44,655 nucleotides of DNA, taken from SCTD01 sp036675425 (GTDB lineage: Bacteria > Actinomycetota > Actinomycetes > Mycobacteriales > SCTD01). Positions 7,277 through 14,164 of the stretch are shown piece by piece. Below the pieces are notes generated by a model. It ran no database searches and had not been told where the DNA came from. It saw only the letters and a program-made list of their open reading frames with translations. Position 1 is the first letter of the stretch; each line of letters starts with the position of its first letter. The DNA lies in the NCBI GenBank assembly GCA_036675425.1, contig JAKFFB010000314.1, positions 1-44,655 on the forward strand. Direction: 5' to 3'. The position numbers and the translations under genes are program-made.

Positions 7277-8728
7277 GTGCAGAGTCGTCCTTCCTCCGCT
7301 CAGACCACAGGCCTTCCGGGCGCTGAGTTCCGGCATGCCTCCTGGCCGGTCGCGCCCCCTGCCGGTCGTGCGTCGATGAGTCCGACCTCGGTGACCGCGA
7401 TAGGGCACATCCTGGGCGACCTGCGCCGTCGGTTGGAGATGGACGTCGCTCTGATCTCCCACTTCGAGAGGGGCCGACGCGTGATCGAGCTCCTGGACTG
7501 CGAGACGACGGTGCCGTTCGGTCCCGGTGACTCCGACCCGCTGGAGGAGACCTACTGCCAGCCCATCGTGGACGGCCGCCTGCCGGAGACGATCCCCGAC
7601 ACCTCGCAGAACGCCCTGGCCATGACGATCACCGCCACCTCCGAGCTGGACATCGGCGCACACCTCGGCGTGCCCATCGTCCTGGAGGACGGAACGGTCT
7701 ACGGGACGCTGTGCGCCTACAGCCACGACGCTCGCCCCGACCTGACGGAGCAGACCGGCACGGTCATGGGCCTGGTCGCAGACTCAGTCGCGCGGGCGAT
7801 CGGGGCCGACCAGACTGCCCAACGGGTGCGCGAGGCCGCCTCCGAGCGGGTGAGCAACCTGCTCGCTCATGGCGGGCTCGAGATGGCCTACCAACCCGTG
7901 GTGGACCTGGCCACCGGGCGGACGGTCGGCGCCGAGGCACTGGCCCGCTTCCCCCGGTCCCTGGGGGGCACCACGGCCGGCTGGTTCGCGGAGGCCGCTG
8001 CCGTCGGGGTCGGGACGGAGCTCGAGCTGGCGTGCGTGCGCACAGTGCGCGACCAGCTCCCTGAGCTGCCGGCCGGCATGGATGTCCACGTCAACCTGTC
8101 GCCGGCGGCGCTGCTCGACCCGGCGTCGGGCACGCTGCTCCACGAGCTGCCGCTGCGCCGAGTCGTCCTGGAGCTGACAGAGCACCAGATCGTCGGCGAC
8201 TACCCGGTTCTGCAGGCTGCCCTGGCGCCCCTGCGGGCCGCTGGCCTGCGCCTGGCGATCGACGACGCGGGGGCCGGCTTCGCCAGCATGCGTCACGCTC
8301 TGCTGCTCGAGCCTGACCTGCTGAAGCTGGACATCAGCCTGGTGCGGGGGATCGACACCGACGCTGCCAAGCGCTCACTGTGCCAGGCACTGACCGGCTT
8401 CGCCCACGCGACCGGCGCGATGATCGTGGCGGAGGGGGTGGAGACGCAGCCCGAGGCAGACGCCGTTCGCATGCTCGGCGTCGATCTCGCCCAGGGCTAC
8501 GTGTTCGCGCGTCCCGGACCGCCGGACTCCCTGCATCCCGCGGCAGCTGACCGACCGTCTGCCGCCTCTCGGCCGGATCACGCAGCGCAGGTCCGGGCCG
8601 TGGTGGCCTCGCTACGAGGACATGCGTCCGTGGCCACCATGGCAGCCGCCCTGAACGCGCAGGGACTGCTGTCCCCTACCGGCCGTCGCTGGCACCCGAC
8701 GAGCGTCTCCCGTCAGCTCCTCGAGTGA
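7277..8728 (+). CDS. GAF-EAL cyclic-di-GMP phosphodiesterase with recombinase-like C-terminal tail
   Basis: This 483-residue soluble protein is predicted to hydrolyse c-di-GMP. A GAF domain spans roughly 30-180. An EAL domain follows (about 195-420) with its catalytic signature intact: E220 in AEALARF, NLSP, ELTEH, IDDAGAGF, LKLD and VAEGVET. A final segment (about 435-483; AALNAQGLLSPTGRRWHPTSV) looks like the helix-turn-helix part of serine-recombinase 'Recombinase' domains, which is unexpected on an EAL protein. GTG 7277 has AGGTGA upstream at good spacing; an ATG at 7376 is a less likely start. Its position after two GAF-ANTAR genes suggests a shared signalling context, though a 219-base gap separates them. 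Confidence 0.88.
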   Translation: MQSRPSSAQTTGLPGAEFRHASWPVAPPAGRASMSPTSVTAIGHILGDLRRRLEMDVALISHFERGRRVIELLDCETTVPFGPGDSDPLEETYCQPIVDGRLPETIPDTSQNALAMTITATSELDIGAHLGVPIVLEDGTVYGTLCAYSHDARPDLTEQTGTVMGLVADSVARAIGADQTAQRVREAASERVSNLLAHGGLEMAYQPVVDLATGRTVGAEALARFPRSLGGTTAGWFAEAAAVGVGTELELACVRTVRDQLPELPAGMDVHVNLSPAALLDPASGTLLHELPLRRVVLELTEHQIVGDYPVLQAALAPLRAAGLRLAIDDAGAGFASMRHALLLEPDLLKLDISLVRGIDTDAAKRSLCQALTGFAHATGAMIVAEGVETQPEADAVRMLGVDLAQGYVFARPGPPDSLHPAAADRPSAASRPDHAAQVRAVVASLRGHASVATMAAALNAQGLLSPTGRRWHPTSVSRQLLE

Positions 8729-8739
8729 GCGCAGAGAGT

Positions 8740-8812
8740 GGACGTAGCAGGACTCGAACCTGCGACCTCACGCGTGTGAAGCGTGCGCTCTAACCAACTG
8801 AGCTATACGTCC
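8740..8812 (-). tRNA. tRNA-Val (CAC)
   Basis: The cloverleaf reads cleanly on the minus strand: acceptor GGACGTA/TACGTCC, D-arm GCTC/GAGC, anticodon stem CACGC/GCGTG with loop TTCACAC (anticodon CAC), and T-arm with TTCGAGT. It decodes GUG, a major Val codon in high-GC genomes. The 3' CCA is not encoded. The gene is convergent with the EAL gene and follows its stop by 11 bases. Confidence 0.97.
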
Positions 8813-8828
8813 TGGTGCGGGCGCGAGA

Positions 8829-9236
8829 CTACCCGAGCCCGACCAGGTCCTTCACCCGGCCGAGCAGGTCGTACGTCAGCACGAGCCAGACGCCGATCGC
8901 GAAGGCGATCAGGCCGCTCACGGTGATGAGAGACGTGACCACCGGCCTCTGCTTGGCCTTCTCCCATGCCTCCAGCGCGCTGCGCTTCGCACGGTCGAGC
9001 AGCCGGTCGGCCCAGGCGAACTCCGTCGACCAGATGTAGAGGCCGAGCAGGATCGGCGGGATCGTCAGCGGGCCCGGCAGCGCCGCGAGGGCGAGGCCCA
9101 GCAGGATGAACAGCAGGCCGGCGAAGAAGACGATGACCTTGACCGCGTGGGCGCCGCCCGGGGTGCGGCGCATCGGGCGCTTCCACTCCCACAGCGGAGA
9201 GAGGAAGGACCGGGCCACCGGAGCATCCTGCCCCAC
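8829..9236 (-). CDS. PGPGW-family transmembrane protein
   Basis: This is a small membrane protein of about 135 residues. Two hydrophobic stretches (about 33-68 and 103-124) flank a basic cytoplasmic segment (DRAKRSALEAWEKAKQRP). ALPGPLTIPP in the first region is the Pro-Gly signature of the PGPGW putative transmembrane family, whose function is unknown. GTG 9236 has no clear ribosome-binding site; an internal ATG near residue 22 (MRRTPGG) is an alternative start. It lies 14 bases after the anti-sigma gene and may be cotranscribed with it. Confidence 0.75.
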   Translation of the reverse strand: MGQDAPVARSFLSPLWEWKRPMRRTPGGAHAVKVIVFFAGLLFILLGLALAALPGPLTIPPILLGLYIWSTEFAWADRLLDRAKRSALEAWEKAKQRPVVTSLITVSGLIAFAIGVWLVLTYDLLGRVKDLVGLG

Positions 9237-9250
9237 GCGGCGGGTGCCGG

Positions 9251-10042
9251 TCAGACCTCACCCACGGCGAGCACGGGCAGCGTCGGGATCGGCGGGGCCG
9301 CGTCGCCCTGCTCCCGGGTCACCATGAAGCGCCGGACGTCGCTCACGCCGTTCTGCACCCGCATGCCGGCCAGCACGTCGAGTTCGGTCTTGGTGACGTC
9401 GAAGGCGCCGACGGCGCGCTTGTCGCCGTACTCGCTCTCGCCCCACAGCACGTAGGTCGTGCCGGCGTCGTTCACCGGCAGGCCGTCCACGACCAGCGAC
9501 ATCTCGTCGCCCCGGACGAGGGCGACCGCCACGACCTGGCCGTCGTCGCCGAGCAGCGGCACGGTGTCGGTGTCGTTGTCGCGGAGCTGGCTGACGGCCT
9601 GGCGCATGCGCTCGCCCCAGGCGTCCTGCTCGTCGCGGTCCTGCCGCAGCGAGGTGTTCCAGACGCCGAGCGAGATCACCAGCGCGGCTGCCGCCGCGAT
9701 GCCCATCCAGGTCGTCGCGCGGCGCATCCGGCGTCGGTCACGAGCGCGGCTGAGCTCGTCGACGGCCTCGACCGGCGCGGCCTGCTCCGGGAAGCTCACC
9801 TCGCGGCCGGAGGCGAGCACCCCGGCCCGGATCCCGTCCAGGAGCGACGGCGGGGGGTCGGCGGGGGCGGGGGCGTAGGCGAGGTGAGCCAGCGTCGCGG
9901 TGTGCTCGGCGAGGTCGGCCTCGCAGCGCGCGCACCCCGGGAGGTGGGCGAGGAAGGCCTGCTCGTCCTCGGGCTCGAGCGCGTGGAGCGCGTGTCCCGC
10001 GGCGAGCTCCTCGAAGCGCGCGTGGGGGTCGGGGCGGGTCAC
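9251..10042 (-). CDS. RskA-family anti-sigma factor
   Basis: This single-span membrane protein of 263 residues is predicted to sequester the adjacent ECF sigma factor. The N-terminal cytoplasmic domain carries a zinc-type anti-sigma motif with His33, Cys37 and Cys40. One transmembrane helix (about 111-128) is followed by an extracytoplasmic RskA domain with the VLWGESEYGDK region. RskA proteins release their sigma factor through regulated proteolysis. GTG 10042 overlaps the sigma stop in a GTGA junction, which indicates coupled expression of sigma and anti-sigma. Confidence 0.93.
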   Translation of the reverse strand: MTRPDPHARFEELAAGHALHALEPEDEQAFLAHLPGCARCEADLAEHTATLAHLAYAPAPADPPPSLLDGIRAGVLASGREVSFPEQAAPVEAVDELSRARDRRRMRRATTWMGIAAAAALVISLGVWNTSLRQDRDEQDAWGERMRQAVSQLRDNDTDTVPLLGDDGQVVAVALVRGDEMSLVVDGLPVNDAGTTYVLWGESEYGDKRAVGAFDVTKTELDVLAGMRVQNGVSDVRRFMVTREQGDAAPPIPTLPVLAVGEV

Positions 10043-10728
10043 GGCGCGTTCCTCCGGTCGGGCTCGGACGAGGCGTCCGGCGGTTCGAGGCTCCCTGCCG
10101 CGTTGGACAGGCCGTCCAGCGACTCCTTCATGCGGCGCATCCCCGCGAGCATCCGCGTCTTGACCGTGCCGAGCGGCGTGTCCGTCAGCCCGGCGATCTC
10201 GCGCTGCGTGTAGCCGCCGAAGTAGGCCAGCGTGAGCGCCTCGCGCTGCGCGTCGGGGAGCGTCTGCAGGACCTCGCGGACCCGCTCGCGCCGCAGCAGC
10301 GACCAGACGGCGTCCTCGACCTGCGGCGACTCGGACTCACGGGTCTCGAGCACGTCGTCGGTCGTCCGCCGCTTGCGGAGGTTCTCCTCGCGCCGGACGC
10401 TGTCGACCGCCTTGTGGTGGGTCATCGACAGCAGCCAGGTGGAGAAGCCCCCGCGGCTCGCGTCGAAGCGGGAGGCGTCGCGCCAGACGGCGAGGAACAC
10501 CTCCTGCACGGCGTCCTGCGCCAGCTGCTCGTCGACCAGGATCCGGCGGGCCAGCCCGTAGCAGGCGCGGCCGTAGCGGGCGTAGAGCGCCTCGAGCGCC
10601 CCGCCGTCGCCCTCGGTGACCCGGGCGACGAGCGCGCGGTCGTCGAGTCCGTCGTACGACGGAGCGGAGCCGGCGGTCGGCGTCGCGCCGGTCGCCGGGT
10701 CCGCCGCACTGCCGCGGGGAAGCGTCAT
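10039..10728 (-). CDS. ECF RNA polymerase sigma factor, SigK-like
   Basis: This 229-residue ECF sigma factor has region 2 around residues 55-120 (QDAVQEVFLAVWRDASRFD) and region 4 around 160-215 (LTLAYFGGYTQREIAGLTDTPLGTVKTRM). Pairing with an RskA-type anti-sigma supports assignment to the SigK group. ATG 10728 is chosen because AGGAC lies about 8 bases upstream and the region beyond it is low-complexity. A longer in-frame extension exists but is unlikely to be translated. The gene is divergent from ssgB. No SigK-type autoregulated promoter could be assigned with confidence. Confidence 0.92.
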   Translation of the reverse strand: MTLPRGSAADPATGATPTAGSAPSYDGLDDRALVARVTEGDGGALEALYARYGRACYGLARRILVDEQLAQDAVQEVFLAVWRDASRFDASRGGFSTWLLSMTHHKAVDSVRREENLRKRRTTDDVLETRESESPQVEDAVWSLLRRERVREVLQTLPDAQREALTLAYFGGYTQREIAGLTDTPLGTVKTRMLAGMRRMKESLDGLSNAAGSLEPPDASSEPDRRNAP

Positions 10729-10850
10729 CGAGGTCCTCACGACAGGGCGTTCGCACGAAGCCGGTCGACGGATGGGCCGGCGCCCGCGTCGTGGGTCACA
10801 CGCTACGGCGGCGCACCGCCTGCCGCCAGGCAACGGCCCGGCAGCCCGCC

Positions 10851-10872
10851 GTCCGGGTGAAAAGAACCGGAC
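10851..10872. promoter_or_regulatory. Operator-like inverted repeat between the sigma gene and ssgB
   Basis: GTCCGG at 10851-10856 and CCGGAC at 10867-10872 form a perfect 6-bp inverted repeat around an AT-rich 10-base centre (GTGAAAAGAA). It is the only AT-rich patch in the 235-base divergent gap. It could be a regulator site or part of an ECF-type promoter (AGAACC is embedded), but the spacing to a -10 does not match a known consensus. The rest of the gap shows no other clear element. Confidence 0.25.
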
Positions 10873-10963
10873 ATCCTGGGCAGCGCTGGTTAGCCCGGTC
10901 CGAGAGCGGGGACCCACAAGGACAGACGGGCCGTCGTGGCCCCCGCAGACGGAGGCACGAGAC

Positions 10964-11413
10964 ATGACCACCCGCCCGACCTCGGTCAGCTCGGAGCTCC
11001 AGCTGCGCCTCGTCGTGCCCGGGGCCGCCTCGCTGCCCGTCCGCGCCGGCCTCGACTACGACGTGACGGACCCCTACGCCGTGACCGTGTCCTTCCACAC
11101 CGGCGGTGCCGGTGGCGGGGCGCCGACCGACGTCGTGCAGTGGACGTTCGCCCGCCAGCTGCTGAGCGACGGCGTCACCGTCCCCGCCGGCGAGGGCGAC
11201 GTCCAGGTCTGGCCGTCCTCCGCGGGCGGCACCAGCGTCGTCTGCCTGTCGCTGTGCTCCCCCTCGGGGCGGGCGCTGTTCGAGGTGCCGCTGACGGACC
11301 TGGTCGAGTTCCTCGGCCGGACCTACCAGGCTGTCCCGACGGGCGCCGAGAGCGACCACGTCGACGTCGACGCCGAGCTCGCACTGCTGCTCTGGGCCGA
11401 GCCCGAGACCTGA
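10964..11413 (+). CDS. ssgB: SsgA-like protein, SsgB type
   Basis: This 149-residue cytoplasmic protein belongs to the SsgA-like family found only in morphologically complex actinobacteria. SsgB recruits FtsZ to future septum sites during sporulation division. Family landmarks are visible: LQLRLVVPG near the start, DPYAVTVSFH, VVQWTFARQLLSDG, GDVQVWPS, and the C-terminal segment with VPTGAESDHVDVD. ATG 10964 has GGAGG 9 bases upstream. It lies between an ECF sigma operon and a tRNA cluster. Non-sporulating relatives often keep a single SsgB-like gene, so sporulation itself is not proven. Confidence 0.92.
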   Translation: MTTRPTSVSSELQLRLVVPGAASLPVRAGLDYDVTDPYAVTVSFHTGGAGGGAPTDVVQWTFARQLLSDGVTVPAGEGDVQVWPSSAGGTSVVCLSLCSPSGRALFEVPLTDLVEFLGRTYQAVPTGAESDHVDVDAELALLLWAEPET

Positions 11414-11442
11414 GACCGGCACCGCGCCGGGACCAGCGCCTC

Positions 11443-11451
11443 TGCTAGGGT
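11443..11451 (+). promoter_or_regulatory. Extended -10 promoter for the tRNA cluster
   Basis: TGCTAGGGT combines an extended-10 TGN with TAGGGT at 11446-11451. This predicts a start near 11458, about 32 bases before tRNA-Gly. No TTGAC-like -35 is present at normal spacing, which fits an extended -10 promoter. It overlies the end of the intergenic gap after ssgB. Confidence 0.45.
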
Positions 11452-11489
11452 TCTGGCTCGTCGCCAAGCCCCTCGCGGGTCCGGCGCAC

Positions 11490-11561
11490 GCGGACGTGGC
11501 TCAGTGGTAGAGCATCACCTTGCCAAGGTGAGGGTCGCGGGTTCGAATCCCGTCGTCCGCT
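11490..11561 (+). tRNA. tRNA-Gly (GCC)
   Basis: The acceptor is GCGGACG/CGTCCGC. The anticodon stem TCACC/GGTGA encloses loop TTGCCAA with anticodon GCC. The T-arm has GGTTCGAATCC. The discriminator base is T and no CCA is encoded. It is the first of three colinear tRNAs. Confidence 0.97.
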
Positions 11562-11610
11562 CGGTAGGCGCCCTCGGGCGTCGGGCCGTCCCGGCTCCAG
11601 CCGGGTCCCG

Positions 11611-11682
11611 GGCCGGGTGGCCGAGTGGCTTAGGCAAGGGCCTGCAAAGCCCTGTACGCGGGTTCGATTCCCGCCCCGGCCT
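11611..11682 (+). tRNA. tRNA-Cys (GCA)
   Basis: The acceptor is GGCCGGG/CCCGGCC. The anticodon stem AGGGC/GCCCT encloses loop CTGCAAA with anticodon GCA. The T-arm has GGTTCGATTCC. The discriminator is T and CCA is not encoded. It is second in the cluster, 49 bases after tRNA-Gly. Confidence 0.96.
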
Positions 11683-11703
11683 CCCCGCACGACAACTCCA
11701 CAC

Positions 11704-11777
11704 GGGCGATTGGCGCAGTCTGGTAGCGCGCTTCCCTGACACGGAAGAGGTCACAGGTTCAAGTCCTGTATCGCCCA
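11704..11777 (+). tRNA. tRNA-Val (GAC)
   Basis: The acceptor is GGGCGAT/ATCGCCC. The anticodon stem CTTCC/GGAAG encloses loop CTGACAC with anticodon GAC. The T-arm has GGTTCAAGTCC. The discriminator is A. It reads GUC/GUU, complementing the separate tRNA-Val(CAC) at 8740. It is last in the cluster and is followed at once by a strong hairpin. Confidence 0.97.
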
Positions 11778-11780
11778 CCC

Positions 11781-11819
11781 TGACGACGAGCCCCTGCGGA
11801 TGCCGCGGGGGCTTCGTCA
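11781..11819 (+). terminator. Terminator of the tRNA cluster
   Basis: A long stem pairs 11781-11799 with 11803-11819: TGACGA with TCGTCA, then AGCCCC with GGGGCT, then GCGG with CCGC. There is a two-base bulge and a three-base loop. It starts 4 bases after tRNA-Val and closes the Gly-Cys-Val unit. A short 9-bp inverted repeat (11834-11842 with 11871-11879) lies further on in the gap before ftsH; its role is unclear. Confidence 0.75.
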
Positions 11820-11996
11820 TGTCCGGAGCCACCGCTGGGGAGCCCTCGTCGCGGGCAGCCGCGCAGATCACTCCCCAGCAGTCGTGAGGCTCGGCAGGAG
11901 TACGACCCCCTCGCGGCGAAGTCCTCGGTCAACGAGCCGCCCCGCGTCCGGGGTGGGCTCCCCCACGTGTGCCGGGAGACCGGCGAGGAGGACCCA

Positions 11997-14162
11997 GTGG
12001 CCAGCCCCCAGGCCCCCCGTTCGAGTGCTGCCGACGTCCCGGAGGGCGGCTTGCGCGGGCTCGTCGCCCGCGTCAAGACCGCGCTGGAGATGCGCCGTCG
12101 CGAGCGCGCGGCCACGGGCGCCAAGAGCCCGAAGCTGTTCCTGGCGCTGGTCGCCTCGCTGCTGGTGCTGCTGACCCTCTTCGCGGTCTCGCTGACCTAC
12201 CTCTACAGCGACCCGGACGGCCGCGAGGTCACGCTCGACCAGGTCGCCGCGCTGACCACGGCCGGCCGGGTCGAGGCGGCGCGCTTCCTCGACGAGGACA
12301 GCCAGGTCGTGCTCGAGCTGCGCTCCGCGCAGGAGGCCGCCGCGCGATCGGCCGAGCCGCCGGCCGCCGACGCCCCGGCCACCACCCCGGACGCCTCGAC
12401 CGCATCGGTCGACGGCGTCCCGGACGAGGCGGCCGTCGTCCGCACCGCGCTGCCGAGCAGCGGGTCGGTCACCGTGAAGCTGTCCGACGCCGTCGCCGCG
12501 ACCGGCGCGACCGTCGAGGTCGACCCGCAGAGCTTCCAGGCCGGCGTGCGCATCGCGACCGAGTTCCTGCTGCCGGTGATGATCCTGGCCAACCTGTTCG
12601 GCCTGCTCTTCGTGGGCAAGGGCGGCGGGTCCTCCGCGATCGGTGAGGTCACGGACTTCGGTCGCGTGGACGACGGCAGTCGTACGGGTGGCTCGTCCGT
12701 CACGTTCGCCGACGTGGGCGGCGCAGAGGAGGCCGTGACCGAGCTGGCGGAGGTGCGCGACTACCTGAAGGACCCCGCCCGCTACAAGGCGCTCGGCGCC
12801 ACGCCGCCGAAGGGCGTGCTGCTGTTCGGGCCGCCCGGGACCGGCAAGACGCTGCTCGCCCGCGCCGTCGCAGGTGAGGCCGGCGTGCCGTTCTTCTCGG
12901 TCGCCGGCGCGGAGTTCGTCGAGTCGCTCGTCGGCGTCGGCGCGGCCCGCATCCGTGACCTGTTCCGCCGCGTCAACGCGGTCGCCCCGGCGATCGTCTT
13001 CATCGACGAGCTCGACGCCGCCGGCCGCAAGCGCGGCTCCGGTGGCGGCGGTGGCGGCTCCGACGAGCGCGAGCAGACGCTCAACCAGCTGCTCGTCGAG
13101 ATGGACGGCTTCGAGGTCTCCACCGGCATCGTCGTCATCGCGGCGACGAACCGCCCGGACATCCTCGACCCGGCGCTCATGCGCCCCGGCCGCTTCGACC
13201 GGCACATCACCGTCGAGCGCCCCGACGCCGAGGGCCGCGAGCGGATCCTGCGCATCCACGCCGGCAAGAAGCCGCTCGCGCCCGACGTCGACCTCAAGCG
13301 CATCGCCGACCGCTGCCCCGGCTTCACCGGCGCCGACCTGGCCAGCACGGTCAACGAGGCCGCGCTGCTGACGGTCCGCCGCAAGGGCACGACGATCACC
13401 ATGAAGGAGTTCGAGGAGGCGGTGGTCCGCGTCCTCGAGGGCCCGCAGCGCCGCGGACGGGTGCTCACGCCCGAGGAGCGGCTGCGCGCGGCCTACCACG
13501 AGATCGGCCACGTCGTCGTCGCTGCCGCGCTCGGCCGGCACGAGGACGTGCACCGCGTGACCGTGCTGTCCCGCGGCCGCACCGTCGCCGCCGCGACCTT
13601 CGCCGACACCGAGGCGACCCTGCTCACCAAGAGCGCGCTGCACGCCCAGCTCGTCGCGACCCTCGGTGGCATCGCCGCTGAGGAGCTCGTGCTCGGCGAG
13701 GGCTCGACCGGCGGTGAGCAGGACCTCGAGCACGCCACGGACCTGGCTCGCGACATGGTCACGCGCTACGGCATGAGCGAGGAGGTCGGCCCGGTCCGGC
13801 TGCAGGTCAAGGCCGGCGAGGGCTACCTCGGCGACGACAGCTCGCTGGTGGACCTGTCCCCCGAGACCCAGCGCGACGTCGAGGAGGCGGTCCGCCGCCT
13901 GATCACCGCCGCCCAGGACGAGGCCACCCAGGTGCTCAAGGCGCACCGGGGCGAGCTCGACTCCCTGGCCGTGCGGCTGGACGAGGAGGAGACCCTCGAG
14001 GGCGAGGTGCTGGAGGAGGCGCTCGCGCCGCTGCTCACCGCGCTCGACCGCGCCGCGGCGGCTCCCCCGGTCCAGCGCCGCCGTCGCTCGACCACCGTGC
14101 CGAAGTCCGCCCCGAAGACCGCCGGCAAGGCGCCACGCGGTCGCACGCCCGCACGGACCTGA
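11997..14162 (+). CDS. ftsH: FtsH-type ATP-dependent zinc metalloprotease with altered pore loop
   Basis: This 721-residue membrane protease would degrade membrane and soluble substrates. An N-terminal helix (about 45-65) and a second one (about 190-212) flank an extracytoplasmic domain with a Pro/Ala-rich stretch. The AAA domain has Walker A GPPGTGKT at 278-285, Walker B FIDELDA and the arginine-finger region MRPGRFDR. The peptidase site is HEIGH at 501-505, with Asp576 as likely third zinc ligand. The pore motif, usually FVG, reads LVG here (Leu311). GTG 11997 is preceded by GAGGAGG; 10 extra upstream codons are discounted. A basic Lys/Arg/Pro tail ends the protein. It may be a second FtsH rather than the essential one. 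The next gene starts 2 bases after its stop. Confidence 0.93.
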   Translation: MASPQAPRSSAADVPEGGLRGLVARVKTALEMRRRERAATGAKSPKLFLALVASLLVLLTLFAVSLTYLYSDPDGREVTLDQVAALTTAGRVEAARFLDEDSQVVLELRSAQEAAARSAEPPAADAPATTPDASTASVDGVPDEAAVVRTALPSSGSVTVKLSDAVAATGATVEVDPQSFQAGVRIATEFLLPVMILANLFGLLFVGKGGGSSAIGEVTDFGRVDDGSRTGGSSVTFADVGGAEEAVTELAEVRDYLKDPARYKALGATPPKGVLLFGPPGTGKTLLARAVAGEAGVPFFSVAGAEFVESLVGVGAARIRDLFRRVNAVAPAIVFIDELDAAGRKRGSGGGGGGSDEREQTLNQLLVEMDGFEVSTGIVVIAATNRPDILDPALMRPGRFDRHITVERPDAEGRERILRIHAGKKPLAPDVDLKRIADRCPGFTGADLASTVNEAALLTVRRKGTTITMKEFEEAVVRVLEGPQRRGRVLTPEERLRAAYHEIGHVVVAAALGRHEDVHRVTVLSRGRTVAAATFADTEATLLTKSALHAQLVATLGGIAAEELVLGEGSTGGEQDLEHATDLARDMVTRYGMSEEVGPVRLQVKAGEGYLGDDSSLVDLSPETQRDVEEAVRRLITAAQDEATQVLKAHRGELDSLAVRLDEEETLEGEVLEEALAPLLTALDRAAAAPPVQRRRRSTTVPKSAPKTAGKAPRGRTPART

Positions 14163-14164
14163 CC

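Noticed and set aside
11834..11879. Riboswitch in the leader of ftsH
   Set aside because: Only a 9-bp inverted repeat with a long loop is seen. No known riboswitch core is recognisable.
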